64,000 nucleotides of DNA from Peribacillus simplex (GTDB lineage: Bacteria; Bacillota; Bacilli; Bacillales; DSM-1321): the NCBI RefSeq assembly GCF_001542915.1, contig NZ_LNNH01000032.1, positions 62,001-126,000 on the forward strand, in the 5' to 3' direction. The notes under the pieces are model-generated. The model was not told the DNA's origin. It did not search any database and saw only the letters and a program-made list of their open reading frames with translations. This document shows, piece by piece, positions 7,960 to 18,560 of this stretch. Both the position numbers and the translations under genes were made by a program. Every line of letters begins with the position of its first letter. The first letter of the stretch is position 1.

Positions 7960-9093
7960 ATGAGAATAGGAATTCCGAAAGAGATTAAAAACAATGAAAA
8001 CCGTGTAGCTATCACTCCAGCAGGCGTTGTAGCATTAGTGAATGCGGGACATGAAGTATTAATCGAAATGAACGCTGGTCTAGGAAGCAGTTTTACAAAT
8101 GAATCATACCAAGAAGCTGGTGCAGTAATAGTCGAGGACGCTGCTAGCGTTTGGTCAAGTACAGACATGATCATGAAAGTAAAAGAACCTATCTCATCTG
8201 AATATAAATATTTCCGTAAAGATTTAATTCTCTTCACATATCTACATCTTGCAGCCGAACCGGCCCTTGCACAGGCCCTAAAAGAAAGCGGTGTCTTGGC
8301 CATTGCTTATGAGACGGTTGCAGTAAACCGCACACTTCCGTTATTGACGCCAATGAGTGAAGTGGCAGGACGTATGGCTGCACAAATCGGTGCTCAATTC
8401 CTTGAAAAGAATAATGGCGGCAAAGGAATCCTATTAAGCGGAGTTCCTGGAGTGAAACGCGGTAAAGTCGCAGTTGTCGGCGGAGGAATGGTTGGGACGA
8501 ACGCAGCTAAGATTGCAATTGGTTTAGGCGCAGATGTAACCATTCTTGACTTAAGCCCCGACCGTCTTCGTCAATTGGATGATATTTTCGGAAATGAGCT
8601 GACTACGCTTATCTCCAATCCTTATAACATTGCTGAAGCAGTCAAGGATGCTGATTTGGTGATTGGCGCTGTACTGATTCCGGGTGCCAAAGCTCCAAAG
8701 CTCGTAACGGAAGAAATGGTTAAGTCGATGTCTCCAGGTTCAGTGATCGTCGATGTTGCAATCGACCAAGGCGGAATCTTTGAAACGGTTGACCACATAA
8801 CAACACATGATAACCCTACTTATGTAAAACATGGAGTTGTCCATTACGCAGTGGCGAACATGCCAGGAGCAGTGCCTCAAACATCTACTGTCGCTTTAAC
8901 GAACGTAACGGTTCCATTCGCCCTTCAAATCGCAAACAAAGGAGCTCTTAAAGCGATCCTTGAAAATGATGCCCTTGCTAAAGGCGTCAATGTGGCGAAC
9001 GGTGAAATCACGTTCGAAGCAGTTGCAAACGACTTAGGCTACAACTATGTGAGTGTTGAAAATGCCTTAAACCCAAATAACATTAACGCTTAA
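7960..9093 (+). CDS. ald: Alanine dehydrogenase
   Basis: The 377-residue cytosolic enzyme catalyses reversible NAD-dependent oxidative deamination of L-alanine to pyruvate and ammonia. It opens with [17 protein letters not shown], has the catalytic residues Lys75 (KVKEP) and His96 (TYLHLAAE) at the family positions, and a Rossmann motif [12 protein letters not shown] near residue 175. Length and sequence match bacillar Ald closely. I use the ATG at 7960, with GGAGGG upstream, instead of a GTG 39 bases earlier. Alanine catabolism and sporulation fit its placement behind an AdeR-like activator. Confidence 0.97.
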   Translation: MRIGIPKEIKNNENRVAITPAGVVALVNAGHEVLIEMNAGLGSSFTNESYQEAGAVIVEDAASVWSSTDMIMKVKEPISSEYKYFRKDLILFTYLHLAAEPALAQALKESGVLAIAYETVAVNRTLPLLTPMSEVAGRMAAQIGAQFLEKNNGGKGILLSGVPGVKRGKVAVVGGGMVGTNAAKIAIGLGADVTILDLSPDRLRQLDDIFGNELTTLISNPYNIAEAVKDADLVIGAVLIPGAKAPKLVTEEMVKSMSPGSVIVDVAIDQGGIFETVDHITTHDNPTYVKHGVVHYAVANMPGAVPQTSTVALTNVTVPFALQIANKGALKAILENDALAKGVNVANGEITFEAVANDLGYNYVSVENALNPNNINA

Positions 9094-9108
9094 TATAAAA
9101 AAAGAAGC

Positions 9109-9140
9109 CTCCAGACACGGATCGTGTCTGGAGTTTTTTT
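9109..9140 (+). terminator. Intrinsic terminator of ald
   Basis: An 11-bp perfect stem CTCCAGACACG / CGTGTCTGGAG with a 3-nt loop is followed by seven T, 15 bases after the ald stop codon. Confidence 0.95.
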
Positions 9141-9440
9141 ATCGGAAATCTCAGGAATTTTTTGCTGTAGGCCGGTTTATCCCCGATGCGGGGCGAAATA
9201 CTAACTCGTTCGGACGGATTATTCCGATGTTGGTCGGATTTTCTGCTCGGACGGGCAGATTATTTTACACGTCAGGCATTTTTTCCGAATGTGCTTGATA
9301 TAGATCGAAAATTTCGGACACTCATGTAGTTCAATTACGTGTAATCGGCGTTGACTTGCCGTTCTTATAGGAACCGCAAGTCTGCCCTTTCACTAATTTC
9401 TTTATTGGAAGATACTGCTCATCTAGCACCCTGTACTCTT
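9141..9440. other. Convergent intergenic spacer
   Basis: Three hundred bases between ald and the GlcD-like gene, which converge. No gene, clear second terminator or repeat was found. Confidence 0.4.
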
Positions 9441-10808
9441 CTAATCTGCGAAAATTTTACCTGGATTCATAATTCCGTTCGGGTCCAGTGCATATTTGAT
9501 CGTTTTCATCACTTGGTAAGCTGCTCCGTGCTCCCTTGACTGATACTTCAATTTCCCAATCCCGACACCATGTTCACCCGTACAAGTGCCACCTTTTGAT
9601 AGAGCATATTCGACAATTTCTTCATTTAATCGCTTCGCCTCTCTCACTTCCTCATCGTTCTGTAGATCAATCATGAACAAAACATGATAATTGCCATCAC
9701 CTACATGTCCTACGATCGCTCCCTCCACTTTGGAAAGTTCGACCTTCTTCCTCGTTTCCAAGATGGCATTCGATAATTCATGCAGCGGTACGCTTACGTC
9801 GGTCACCATCAGTTTCTTGCCCGGAGCACTATGAATGAAGGCATACGCGAGATTGTGCCGGGCCTCCCACAAAGCATTCCGTGCTTTTGAATCCATTTCG
9901 AACTGGATATCGCCACACCCAAAATCACTTACTATTTCCTTGGCGAATTGGACATCCTGTTCCAAACCGGCAAAATTCCCGTGAAATTCCAGAAATAAGG
10001 TAGGTCTGACGTCATAGGCTTTGTCCATGAATTGATTAACTTTTTTTATTGATTCTGCATCAACCAATTCGATTCGTGCAATCGGGATTCCTGCAAGCAT
10101 GATCCCATTGACCGCAGATACAGCCTGTTCGACGGTCGGGAACGTCGCTCTTCCTGCCATGGTGACTTCAGGGATTCCATATACCTTTAATGTCAGCTCA
10201 GTAAAAACACCTAATGTACCTTCCGATCCTACAAACAGGCCATTCAAATGAATGCCTGATGAAGATTTTGTCGCTAAGCTGCCCGTGTGGATCACTTCAC
10301 CGTTTGCCAGTACGACTTCCAGATCCCTGACTTGATCACGCATTATCCCATATTTAACCGAGGTCGTCCCACTTGCATTCGTGGCGGCCATTCCGCCCAG
10401 CGTCGCATCGGCGCCGGGGTCGACGGAAAAGAACAGTCCATACTTTTTCAACTCTTTATTGAGGTGTGTCCTTGTCACGCCCGGCTGCACCTTAACGAGA
10501 AAATCATTTTCCCTGATCTCCAAAACTTGATTCATTAAGGTCATATCAAGGGAAATCCCTCCTTTAACCGGAACGACATGCCCCTCCAAGCTTGATCCTA
10601 ACCCGAACGGAATCACAGGAATATCGTGGTCATTCGCATACCTCATGACTGCACGTACTTCTGCCGTATCCTTTGGATAGATAACCGCATCAGGTAAATG
10701 CGGTGTATGGTACGATTCATCATGACTATGCTGTTCCAATAACGTTTCATTCACCGTTACTTGCTCATCCGTCAATATATTCCTTAAGTCCTCTATGTAC
10801 TGATTCAT
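9441..10808 (-). CDS. FAD-binding oxidoreductase, GlcD/D-lactate dehydrogenase family
   Basis: A 455-residue flavoprotein. The FAD_binding_4 (PCMH) domain occupies about residues 35-220, with PVIPFGLGSSLEGHV and GADATLGGMAATNASGTTSVKYG, and the FAD_oxidase_C domain ends in TGEHGVGIGKLKY and a LDPNGIMNPGKI motif. These place it with glycolate oxidase subunit GlcD and D-lactate dehydrogenases, which oxidise 2-hydroxy acids. No GlcE/GlcF partner or Fe-S subunit is adjacent, so a single-subunit D-2-hydroxyacid dehydrogenase is more likely than a GlcDEF complex. The ATG has AGGAGGG about 6 bases upstream. Confidence 0.88.
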   Translation of the reverse strand: MNQYIEDLRNILTDEQVTVNETLLEQHSHDESYHTPHLPDAVIYPKDTAEVRAVMRYANDHDIPVIPFGLGSSLEGHVVPVKGGISLDMTLMNQVLEIRENDFLVKVQPGVTRTHLNKELKKYGLFFSVDPGADATLGGMAATNASGTTSVKYGIMRDQVRDLEVVLANGEVIHTGSLATKSSSGIHLNGLFVGSEGTLGVFTELTLKVYGIPEVTMAGRATFPTVEQAVSAVNGIMLAGIPIARIELVDAESIKKVNQFMDKAYDVRPTLFLEFHGNFAGLEQDVQFAKEIVSDFGCGDIQFEMDSKARNALWEARHNLAYAFIHSAPGKKLMVTDVSVPLHELSNAILETRKKVELSKVEGAIVGHVGDGNYHVLFMIDLQNDEEVREAKRLNEEIVEYALSKGGTCTGEHGVGIGKLKYQSREHGAAYQVMKTIKYALDPNGIMNPGKIFAD

Positions 10809-10859
10809 CCTGCACCCTCCTTTTTTGACAAAACATTCTGAAAACGATAACCAAAAGGA

Positions 10860-10880
10860 GATTGCCCATTGGGGGCAATC
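10860..10880 (-). terminator. Hairpin after proC
   Basis: An 8-bp perfect stem GATTGCCC / GGGCAATC lies 9 bases beyond the proC stop codon on the minus strand, followed by a modest U-rich stretch. Confidence 0.6.
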
Positions 10881-10889
10881 GTCACTCTC

Positions 10890-11696
10890 TTATTTGCCAA
10901 TCCCTTTCGCTTTATCCGTACATGCCTTCATTGCTTGTAAAATGCCCGATCTAAGCTGTGCCTCTTCCAAAGCAGCCACTGCTGCTATCGTTGAACCACC
11001 TGGAGTGCAAACATCATCCTTTAAAGCGGCTGGATGCCTTTCCGTTTCAAGAACCATTTTAGCAGCCCCCATTACAGCTTGTGCTGCCATACGGTATGCT
11101 TGTTTTCGCGGAATGCCATCTCGAACCCCGCCATCAGCCAGCGCTTCGATGAACATGTATACATATGCTGGAGACGATCCACTTATGGCCGGTACTGCAT
11201 CCATCAAATTCTCATGAAGGATCTCCGTTTTTCCAAAGCTATTGAGCAGTGCCGTTACATTTGCGATATCATCATCCGTGATTTCATCGTTAATGCTTAT
11301 GGCTGTCAAGCCCTCACCCACAAGGGAAGGAGTGTTTGGCATCGTCCTTACGACCTTCACTTTCCCTTCAAAGCTGTTTTCTATTAGAGAAATATTGATT
11401 CCTGCCGCCATCGTAATGATCACGGTGCTTCCTTTTACATGACCCTTCACCTGTTCAAGCACTTGCTTATGCATGGCAGGTTGAATCCCAAGAAAGAGAA
11501 TGTCGGCAAACTCGGCAACTTCTTCATTATCGATGGTGCCTTTAACCTTATGTTTCGTGGTGATCTTCGTCATGGATTCCAAGCTTGCAGTACTTACCAT
11601 GATTCGATCGGGCGAAACCACCTCAGCAAGCAACATGCCCTCCAGCATGGCCTCCCCCATTTTACCGCAGCCGATAAAACCGATTTTTTCATTCAT
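10890..11696 (-). CDS. proC: Pyrroline-5-carboxylate reductase
   Basis: The 268-residue cytosolic enzyme makes L-proline from 1-pyrroline-5-carboxylate with NAD(P)H. The N-terminal Rossmann motif GFIGCGKMGEAM is clear, and the C-terminal domain has the family signature around residues 220-245 (DDVCTPGGSTIAAVAALEEAQLRSG, shown in part: CTPGGSTIAA). A PAISGSSPAYVYMFIEALADGG segment belongs to the active site and dimer interface. The gene is monocistronic. Bacilli often have several paralogues (ProI, ProG, ComER-like); this sequence is a standard biosynthetic type but I cannot say which. Confidence 0.93.
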   Translation of the reverse strand: MNEKIGFIGCGKMGEAMLEGMLLAEVVSPDRIMVSTASLESMTKITTKHKVKGTIDNEEVAEFADILFLGIQPAMHKQVLEQVKGHVKGSTVIITMAAGINISLIENSFEGKVKVVRTMPNTPSLVGEGLTAISINDEITDDDIANVTALLNSFGKTEILHENLMDAVPAISGSSPAYVYMFIEALADGGVRDGIPRKQAYRMAAQAVMGAAKMVLETERHPAALKDDVCTPGGSTIAAVAALEEAQLRSGILQAMKACTDKAKGIGK

Positions 11697-11859
11697 ATCT
11701 TACACTTCCTATCCAGATCCATCTATATTCCTTCTTATTATATCGGATTTGCTATATGGAAACACGCCGGAATATCCACTAGGAAGGATTTAGCGATTTC
11801 CAACCGAATTACTAAGGGGATATGGAGAAAATCTTGATTTTTTTAGCGAAAAAAAACCA

Positions 11860-11905
11860 TTGACTAATTGGTCATTTCCCCTATATAATTTTGACCTATC
11901 AGTCA
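11860..11905 (+). promoter_or_regulatory. Sigma-A promoter with two TGAC-N6-GTCA operators
   Basis: TTGACT (11860-11865) and TATAAT (11884-11889) are separated by 18 bases. Two palindromes of identical form, TGAC-N6-GTCA, lie at 11861-11874 (over the -35) and 11892-11905 (just after the -10), with centres 31 bases apart, three helical turns. This is the layout of a TetR- or MarR-type repressor site on an efflux-pump promoter. No such repressor gene is adjacent. Confidence 0.7.
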
Positions 11906-11911
11906 CAATGA

Positions 11912-13504
<1,593 letters not shown>

Positions 13505-13512
13505 ACAAAAAC

Positions 13513-13541
13513 AAGGCCGGCTGAGTGGTTCAGCCGGCCTT
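13513..13541 (+). terminator. Intrinsic terminator after the efflux gene
   Basis: A 12-bp GC-rich perfect stem (13513-13524 / 13530-13541) with a 5-nt loop is followed by TGTTAAT; stem strength is high, U-tract is short. Confidence 0.75.
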
Positions 13542-13618
13542 GTTAATCCCTTCAAATCGATGTTTCTTCTTCTTTGATTAGGGAAACTTACCTGTAAGCA
13601 ATAAAATGGAGTGATCAT

Positions 13619-14236
13619 ATGACCGAAATAACGAACCATTCAATCTTATCAGGCGATTTTTATGAACAACCCACGCTCGAGCTGGCAAAATCCCTCCTCG
13701 GGTGCCTGCTTGTAAAAGAAACACCGACTGGAACCGCTTCTGGATTCATCGTGGAGACCGAAGCCTATATGGGTCCTCTTGACAGGGCTGCACATAGTTT
13801 TGGAAATAGAAGGACAAAACGGACGGAAGTGATGTTCGGCAAGTCTGGATTGATTTATACATACGTCATGCACACCCATACTCTGGTCAACGTCGTAAGC
13901 GGCGGGGCCGGGAACCCGGAAGCCATTTTAATCCGGGCGGTTGAACCTTATTCAGGCCTTGAGACCATGCAGGAAAGGCGCGGCATTGCCGACATGCGCA
14001 AATGGACGAATGGTCCTGGAAAGCTGACAAAAGCACTGGGCATCACCATGGAGGATTATGGCCGATCCTATACGGCTCCCCCTCTTTATCTCGCTGTCGG
14101 GAAGCAGCCTGAACACATTTCCTGCGGCCCCCGCATCGGGATCGATAACTCTGGGGAAGCCAAGGATTATCCGTGGCGTTTTTGGGTGACAGGAAGCCCC
14201 TATATATCCCGCACCCGCACCATTAATAAAGGATGA
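13619..14236 (+). CDS. 3-methyladenine DNA glycosylase (AAG/MPG family)
   Basis: The 205-residue base-excision repair enzyme removes alkylated purines from DNA. The family pattern is visible: a start with L-A-xx-LLG-LV, then GFIVETEAYMGPLDRAAHSFGNRRTKRTEVMFG (the catalytic Glu lies in VETEAY), and TNGPGKLTKALGI near residue 130. This equals the human AAG fold and B. subtilis YxlJ in length. The N-terminus of about 10 residues before ILSGDFY is not conserved. The gene has its own ATG with GGAG 7-8 bases upstream and is probably monocistronic. Confidence 0.93.
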   Translation: MTEITNHSILSGDFYEQPTLELAKSLLGCLLVKETPTGTASGFIVETEAYMGPLDRAAHSFGNRRTKRTEVMFGKSGLIYTYVMHTHTLVNVVSGGAGNPEAILIRAVEPYSGLETMQERRGIADMRKWTNGPGKLTKALGITMEDYGRSYTAPPLYLAVGKQPEHISCGPRIGIDNSGEAKDYPWRFWVTGSPYISRTRTINKG

Positions 14237-14243
14237 GCCCACT

Positions 14244-14288
14244 CCCCTCCATGATCAAGTGATATTGATACACTTGATCATGGAGGGG
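14244..14288. terminator. Long perfect hairpin between converging genes
   Basis: An 18-bp perfect stem (14244-14261 / 14271-14288) with a 9-nt AT-rich loop sits 8 bases after the glycosylase gene and 36 bases before the end of the converging glycosyltransferase gene. There is no U-tract on either side. A bidirectional terminator is the simplest reading. Confidence 0.6.
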
Positions 14289-14323
14289 ATGAAGCTCGTC
14301 CCATCTGTAACGCAGTCCATGCC

Positions 14324-15484
14324 TTAAATGACTTTAGTTTGACTGCTCATATACGGAAGGTCGCTGGCTTCTTCGAGATTAATGATCAACTTCATCACTT
14401 CAACCATCCCCTCAGGCTTATCAAGTTCAATTTCCTTATGATAGGACTCGATCGAAGTGGTCCATTTCTCCATTAATTCCTGGTTCAACAACGTTTCCTT
14501 CATTTGTTGTTCAAATGGCCTTTTCTGATTAAGCTCGAATACAAGCTTTTGTTCATTTAAATACTTTAAATTAATTTCCTCCTGGCCGGGAAGCATGGAA
14601 TGGACGAAAATCGGCAGCCTTTTTCGTAATGCTTCGCTTATGGTGACACCGCCCGGCTTCGTAACGATGGCATCAACCTCTTCATAAAGCTTATTCATTT
14701 CAACTCTTGATGAGATGTAGGATAAAGGCTTGATATGAGCCAAATTCCAAGATTGGATTTCATCATACAGTTTGTTGTTATTGCCACAAAGTACGAAGTA
14801 GTCGAACTCGGTCGACGTCTTTAATTGGGCAGCTATATTCAAGATCCCGCCCAGGCCGCTATTCCCCCCCGATATCAAAATTTTAGGGCGATCCGATGTT
14901 TTTGGTTCACTGGCGATTTTAGTGATGTCCTCATGGACGGGGATGCCGGTGACCATCATCTTTTGTTTTGGTATTTCACGCATGCTCATTAACTTTTCTT
15001 TTGCTTCTTGGCTAGGGAGAAAATGGGCATCTATCCCTTGTGTCCCCCACACATTATTAATGAAGTAGTCCGTGTATACATTAATGATGGGGATATTGCA
15101 TTTCCCTTTTATCTTTAACTGGCTCAAAAGATAGGAAGGAAAACCATGTGTACATACGATTAAATCGGGTTTTTCCTCAGCTATCAATTGTTCCATCTTT
15201 CTTAAGAATATAGTTTGATACCATTTGAATGCCCATTCCTTCGATGTTGGAACATAGAAAAGGTTTTTATAGGCGAGGTTATAAGTTTCTGGTGCATACC
15301 TGATCCATTTTAGGTAACCAGTTGTCACCATTTTTTCTAAAGAATTATTTGTATAGCTTATCAAATCCACTTTTTTAAAAGCGATACCGTTTGAATGCTT
15401 CTTCAACATATCCATTAATGCCTCAGCAACTTGATGATGTCCTGACTGCATTCGAAAGAGAGGTAAAAACAAAATCTTTTTCAT
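14324..15484 (-). CDS. MGDG synthase/UgtP-type glycosyltransferase
   Basis: A 386-residue GT28-like glycosyltransferase. The N-terminal MGDG-synthase domain shows FRMQSGHHQVAEAL in place of the usual G-x-GH loop, and the C-terminal donor-binding domain has ISGGNSGLGG and the VTKPGGVTISEAL signature for a nucleotide-sugar donor, followed by PGQEEINLKYL. Relatives transfer glucose or galactose to diacylglycerol on the inner membrane face. I choose the ATG at 15484: AGGAG is 9 bases upstream, whereas it abuts the upstream ATG at 15493. With DedA and a deacetylase upstream in the same direction, an envelope-lipid role is likely; the exact acceptor is unknown. Confidence 0.82.
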   Translation of the reverse strand: MKKILFLPLFRMQSGHHQVAEALMDMLKKHSNGIAFKKVDLISYTNNSLEKMVTTGYLKWIRYAPETYNLAYKNLFYVPTSKEWAFKWYQTIFLRKMEQLIAEEKPDLIVCTHGFPSYLLSQLKIKGKCNIPIINVYTDYFINNVWGTQGIDAHFLPSQEAKEKLMSMREIPKQKMMVTGIPVHEDITKIASEPKTSDRPKILISGGNSGLGGILNIAAQLKTSTEFDYFVLCGNNNKLYDEIQSWNLAHIKPLSYISSRVEMNKLYEEVDAIVTKPGGVTISEALRKRLPIFVHSMLPGQEEINLKYLNEQKLVFELNQKRPFEQQMKETLLNQELMEKWTTSIESYHKEIELDKPEGMVEVMKLIINLEEASDLPYMSSQTKVI

Positions 15485-15541
15485 ACGTGTCATCTCCTAA
15501 GAAATCATACTTTGAATACCATATTTCATATAGACAAATAC

Positions 15542-15569
15542 TAGCAGGCTCGGAACGGAGATCCTGCTA
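15542..15569. other. Hairpin between DedA and glycosyltransferase genes
   Basis: TAGCAGG / CCTGCTA with inner CTC/GAG pairs forms a stem in the 216-base gap upstream of the glycosyltransferase. It may be an attenuator or mRNA-stability element; there is no U-tract, so it is only a structural note. Confidence 0.35.
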
Positions 15570-15709
15570 CAATAAATTATCATCTTTGCTGTACACGTTC
15601 TTGTTGATCGAGAATTCCAATGATAGTTCAAAGTATAATAAGTCTCCATTGATAAACTTATTTTCCAATAGGAAATCAGTGCTAACGCTTCATGGAAAAG
15701 AAGTGACTC

Positions 15710-16309
15710 TCAATTACTGGACTTTTGTTTCTTTCTTTTAATATATTTGAAAGTGCCATATAATACAAAAATAAATAAGAAAAAGACACCTAAATACGGA
15801 ACATATTCAGGGTTTATATTGAATGCATTCCCCATATAATATCCAGCCACTATAAAGGGGACAGTCCAGAGGAAAGTGCCCAATAAGGAAAGAAAGAAAA
15901 ATTTACGGAAAGGGATATTGGATATCCCAGCAAAATAAGGGCTAATTTGCCGCATCCCAGGTATATAAAATCCAAATACGATCGTCTTTTGGATATTTTC
16001 CATATAATTTATTTTTGCCTTTTCCCAACGCTCATTGGTAATCCCAACGTACTTGCCATATTTATTTATAAATGGGTACCCCACATATTTCCCACAAACG
16101 TAAGCTACGAGCATCCCTATAAAAGCACCCAGAAAAGCAGATAATACCGATAGCCCAAAGGCGAGTTTATCTTGGACGATCAACACTCCAATTAAAAAAA
16201 GGAGCGATTCTTCAGGAGCGGGAATTCCAACGATACCGAGGAACAAAAAAAGAAAAATGATCAGGTATCCATATATATTAATGAAGTGTAAAATCGTATC
16301 GATATTCAT
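15710..16309 (-). CDS. DedA family membrane protein
   Basis: A 199-residue integral membrane protein with the SNARE-associated/DedA pattern: a first segment followed by FLGIVGIPAPEESLLFLIG, a middle GAFIGMLVAYVCGKYVG, and the family segment near residue 110 (FGFYIPGMRQISPYFAGIS), here with the conserved arginine after PGMR. Recent work on the superfamily implicates DedA proteins in flipping phospholipids or undecaprenyl phosphate across the membrane. It begins 14 bases after the deacetylase stop codon with a GGGGGT Shine-Dalgarno sequence, so the two are an operon. Confidence 0.9.
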   Translation of the reverse strand: MNIDTILHFINIYGYLIIFLFLFLGIVGIPAPEESLLFLIGVLIVQDKLAFGLSVLSAFLGAFIGMLVAYVCGKYVGYPFINKYGKYVGITNERWEKAKINYMENIQKTIVFGFYIPGMRQISPYFAGISNIPFRKFFFLSLLGTFLWTVPFIVAGYYMGNAFNINPEYVPYLGVFFLFIFVLYGTFKYIKRKKQKSSN

Positions 16310-16323
16310 GGTACCCCCAGAAT

Positions 16324-17022
16324 TTATATGTCTCTTAACGTAACAAACTTCGTTCCCTTTTCTTTACTTTCGCGTAAATAAATTTCCAAGTTTTCAATCA
16401 TATGCAGTGGTGCCTCCTTATCCGCTCCCAATGTTTCACCACAGTCATGCAGTAGTAAAATTTCGCCTTCATTGGAAGTTGTCCGTAATCTCTCAAGCAG
16501 GTTATTTCTGCAATTATCCACTTTCCAATCACCAAAGATGGCCGACCACATGATCACCCTATAGTTCTTGCTAAGAATAGGTGTGAAAATATTGAAATGT
16601 CCCCATGGAGGCCTATAAAAACCGACCTTTTCCTTCGTACATTCAGTTATTGCCTTTTCGGTCATACCCAATTGCTTCTTTAATTGAAATGGTGAAAGGA
16701 CCCAACTTGAAACATGGTCAAAATGATGGATTCCAATCACATGCCCATCCTCATGCATTCGTTTAATGATTTCAGGATTCTTCTTCACCTTACTGCCAAC
16801 CACAAAGAACGAAGCTTTTACTTCATACTTATTTAAAAGATCGAGCAATCTTATTGTATATTCGGGGTTGGGTCCATCATCAAAAGTTAATGCTACCCCG
16901 CCATTTTTCTTTATATTTTTGGTTATTCCCAATCCGAATCCACGGATAAGCACCGTAGGGACTAACGTATATAGTAGAAATAGAGCCAATAAAATAGTAA
17001 AACCGACCATCCATATAACCAT
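16324..17022 (-). CDS. Polysaccharide deacetylase (NodB domain), membrane-anchored
   Basis: About 232 residues. An N-terminal hydrophobic segment (roughly residues 2-30) anchors a carbohydrate-esterase-4 domain. NodB motifs are intact: motif 1 TFDDGPNPE (catalytic base and metal Asp), motif 2 HHFDH (zinc histidines) and motif 3 RPPWG. These enzymes de-N-acetylate peptidoglycan or another cell-wall glycan outside the membrane. The start is ATG 17022; a GTG one codon upstream is possible and the Shine-Dalgarno sequence (GAGAGG) is rather distant. First gene of a run with DedA and a glycosyltransferase. Confidence 0.88.
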   Translation of the reverse strand: MVIWMVGFTILLALFLLYTLVPTVLIRGFGLGITKNIKKNGGVALTFDDGPNPEYTIRLLDLLNKYEVKASFFVVGSKVKKNPEIIKRMHEDGHVIGIHHFDHVSSWVLSPFQLKKQLGMTEKAITECTKEKVGFYRPPWGHFNIFTPILSKNYRVIMWSAIFGDWKVDNCRNNLLERLRTTSNEGEILLLHDCGETLGADKEAPLHMIENLEIYLRESKEKGTKFVTLRDI

Positions 17023-17025
17023 CAC

Positions 17026-17984
17026 GTAAAAAACCGATCCTCTCCATTTTCATATCCTTGCTTGAATTCACCTAATAAACTGCCACCTTTTCAATATAAA
17101 GGGATTGTAATGTAAATTCAATTAAACAATGAAACGATTTACATTTTCGTAAGGGCTCTGCCCACAGATCCATACTACTATCCTTTCCCCATCTTATTGT
17201 ATTATTAACTTACTTCTATATTCGGGGAGATTGACGGCTCGTTTATCGAATATTGATACAAGAGGCTACCATTCCCTTTGATTAAAACATTATACCAGCC
17301 TTGTGCCTTAGTTTTAGCCGGCTTTTAGCCCCATTATTTATAACGGAGGTGGCCGGGCTTACATCCAGTCATGGATTAAGAGGCTCTATATGGGAAAATG
17401 ATTACTATTAGGGATGACTGAAATGGAACATCTTAGCTGTAGGTAACTGGCACGATTGATAAATGCCGATTTTTTTCTGGAAAATTTAGTTCTGGGGACT
17501 GTGTTTAGGATATGCAGCTTTATGAGTAGAGGATAGGATTGTTGATCAGGTGAACTTAATTTGAAGTTTTCTATAAAAATCTGCTTCATTTGTCACAAAA
17601 TTCTACATTTAATGTACCAATATCCCAAAAAGAAATTGAAGCGTTCCATTTTTGAAACAGGACAACAGCTTAACCACTTCAAGTTCAGCAGAAATGCTAA
17701 CTTTGTATATTCCAGATAGTTAGTTACATGGATTCACTTACCTATTTTTTCCAATACAGCATATGGAATGACACATCTTTGACTCCCCCCTAATCGTTAT
17801 CCGGTTTCGCTGCCTTGGATGGGGTGAGCACTATATACGTTTCGACGAATCTATTGATGTTTCATGTGCACAGGAAAGAAGTTGCTGGAAATTTGCTGAT
17901 GAAAAAGAAAATGAAACCTTATAACAAGATTTCATTAATTCTCACAAAATCATATTAATAGGGAGTTAGTTTTCCTGGAATATA
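17026..17984. other. Long intergenic region, nothing recognised
   Basis: Roughly 950 bases upstream of the deacetylase and downstream of the acyltransferase, both on the minus strand. A 67-codon minus-strand frame (17386-17589) has no Shine-Dalgarno sequence or recognisable motif. The base composition is AT-rich and all frames are broken by stops. Decayed sequence is possible but I could not identify a parent gene. Confidence 0.4.
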
Positions 17985-18560
17985 TTACGTTTTATTTTCT
18001 TCTTCCAGTAAGCTCTTCATCACTTTTGCTGGATTACCTGCCACAACTGAGAATGGCGGCATACTTTTAGTGACGACGGCTCCAGCTCCAACTACGCAGC
18101 TCTCCCCAATTTCCACTCCAGGTAAAATGATGACCCTCGCTCCAATCCAACAATTATCCCTGATAATTACCGGTTGGATTGGACTGTAATCGTAAAATCT
18201 TCCCACGTCCTTGTGGAATTGCTTGTTTCTTGTATAAACTATGCAATCAGGAGCCAATTTAGAATTTTTGCCTATAACTGCATCTGCACCTACTAGGCAG
18301 TTAATTCCAACAGTGCATCCATCCTTCAATATAACCCCTTCCTGAAGATTAGCCCCTCTTTCGACGCTAATTCCTTTACCGAATTCCACAACAATCTGTC
18401 TCGCTACAAAGTTCCTGAAGTTCCTTCCTAGTATTTTACCGAAAGGATGATCCGATTGAGGCAATAAACCGCCTATATTTCTTAAAACCATTTTATTAAG
18501 TTTAATCCAATATTTTTTATAAAAACCATATTCCATGTACCCTTTTTCATTTCTATTCAT
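17985..18560 (-). CDS. Hexapeptide-repeat O-acyltransferase (WcaF/WbbJ/Maa-like)
   Basis: A 191-residue protein with left-handed beta-helix hexapeptide repeats. The catalytic part runs from about residue 60 to 180 (LQEGVILKDGCTVGINCLVGADAVIGKNSKLAPD, in short imperfect hexads) and ends with the family signature DNCWIGARVIILPGVEIGESCVVGAGAVVTKSMPPFSVVAGNPAKV, in which the conserved IGxR, PGV and AGNPAK elements are present. Such enzymes acetylate sugars in exopolysaccharide, LPS or small thiogalactosides using acetyl-CoA. Nothing adjacent indicates the substrate. It stands alone between two long non-coding regions. Confidence 0.85.
   Translation of the reverse strand: MNRNEKGYMEYGFYKKYWIKLNKMVLRNIGGLLPQSDHPFGKILGRNFRNFVARQIVVEFGKGISVERGANLQEGVILKDGCTVGINCLVGADAVIGKNSKLAPDCIVYTRNKQFHKDVGRFYDYSPIQPVIIRDNCWIGARVIILPGVEIGESCVVGAGAVVTKSMPPFSVVAGNPAKVMKSLLEEENKT

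Noticed and set aside
17386-17589. 67-codon minus-strand frame in the long gap before the acyltransferase
   Set aside because: No ribosome-binding site, no family resemblance, and it is surrounded by stop-rich DNA.
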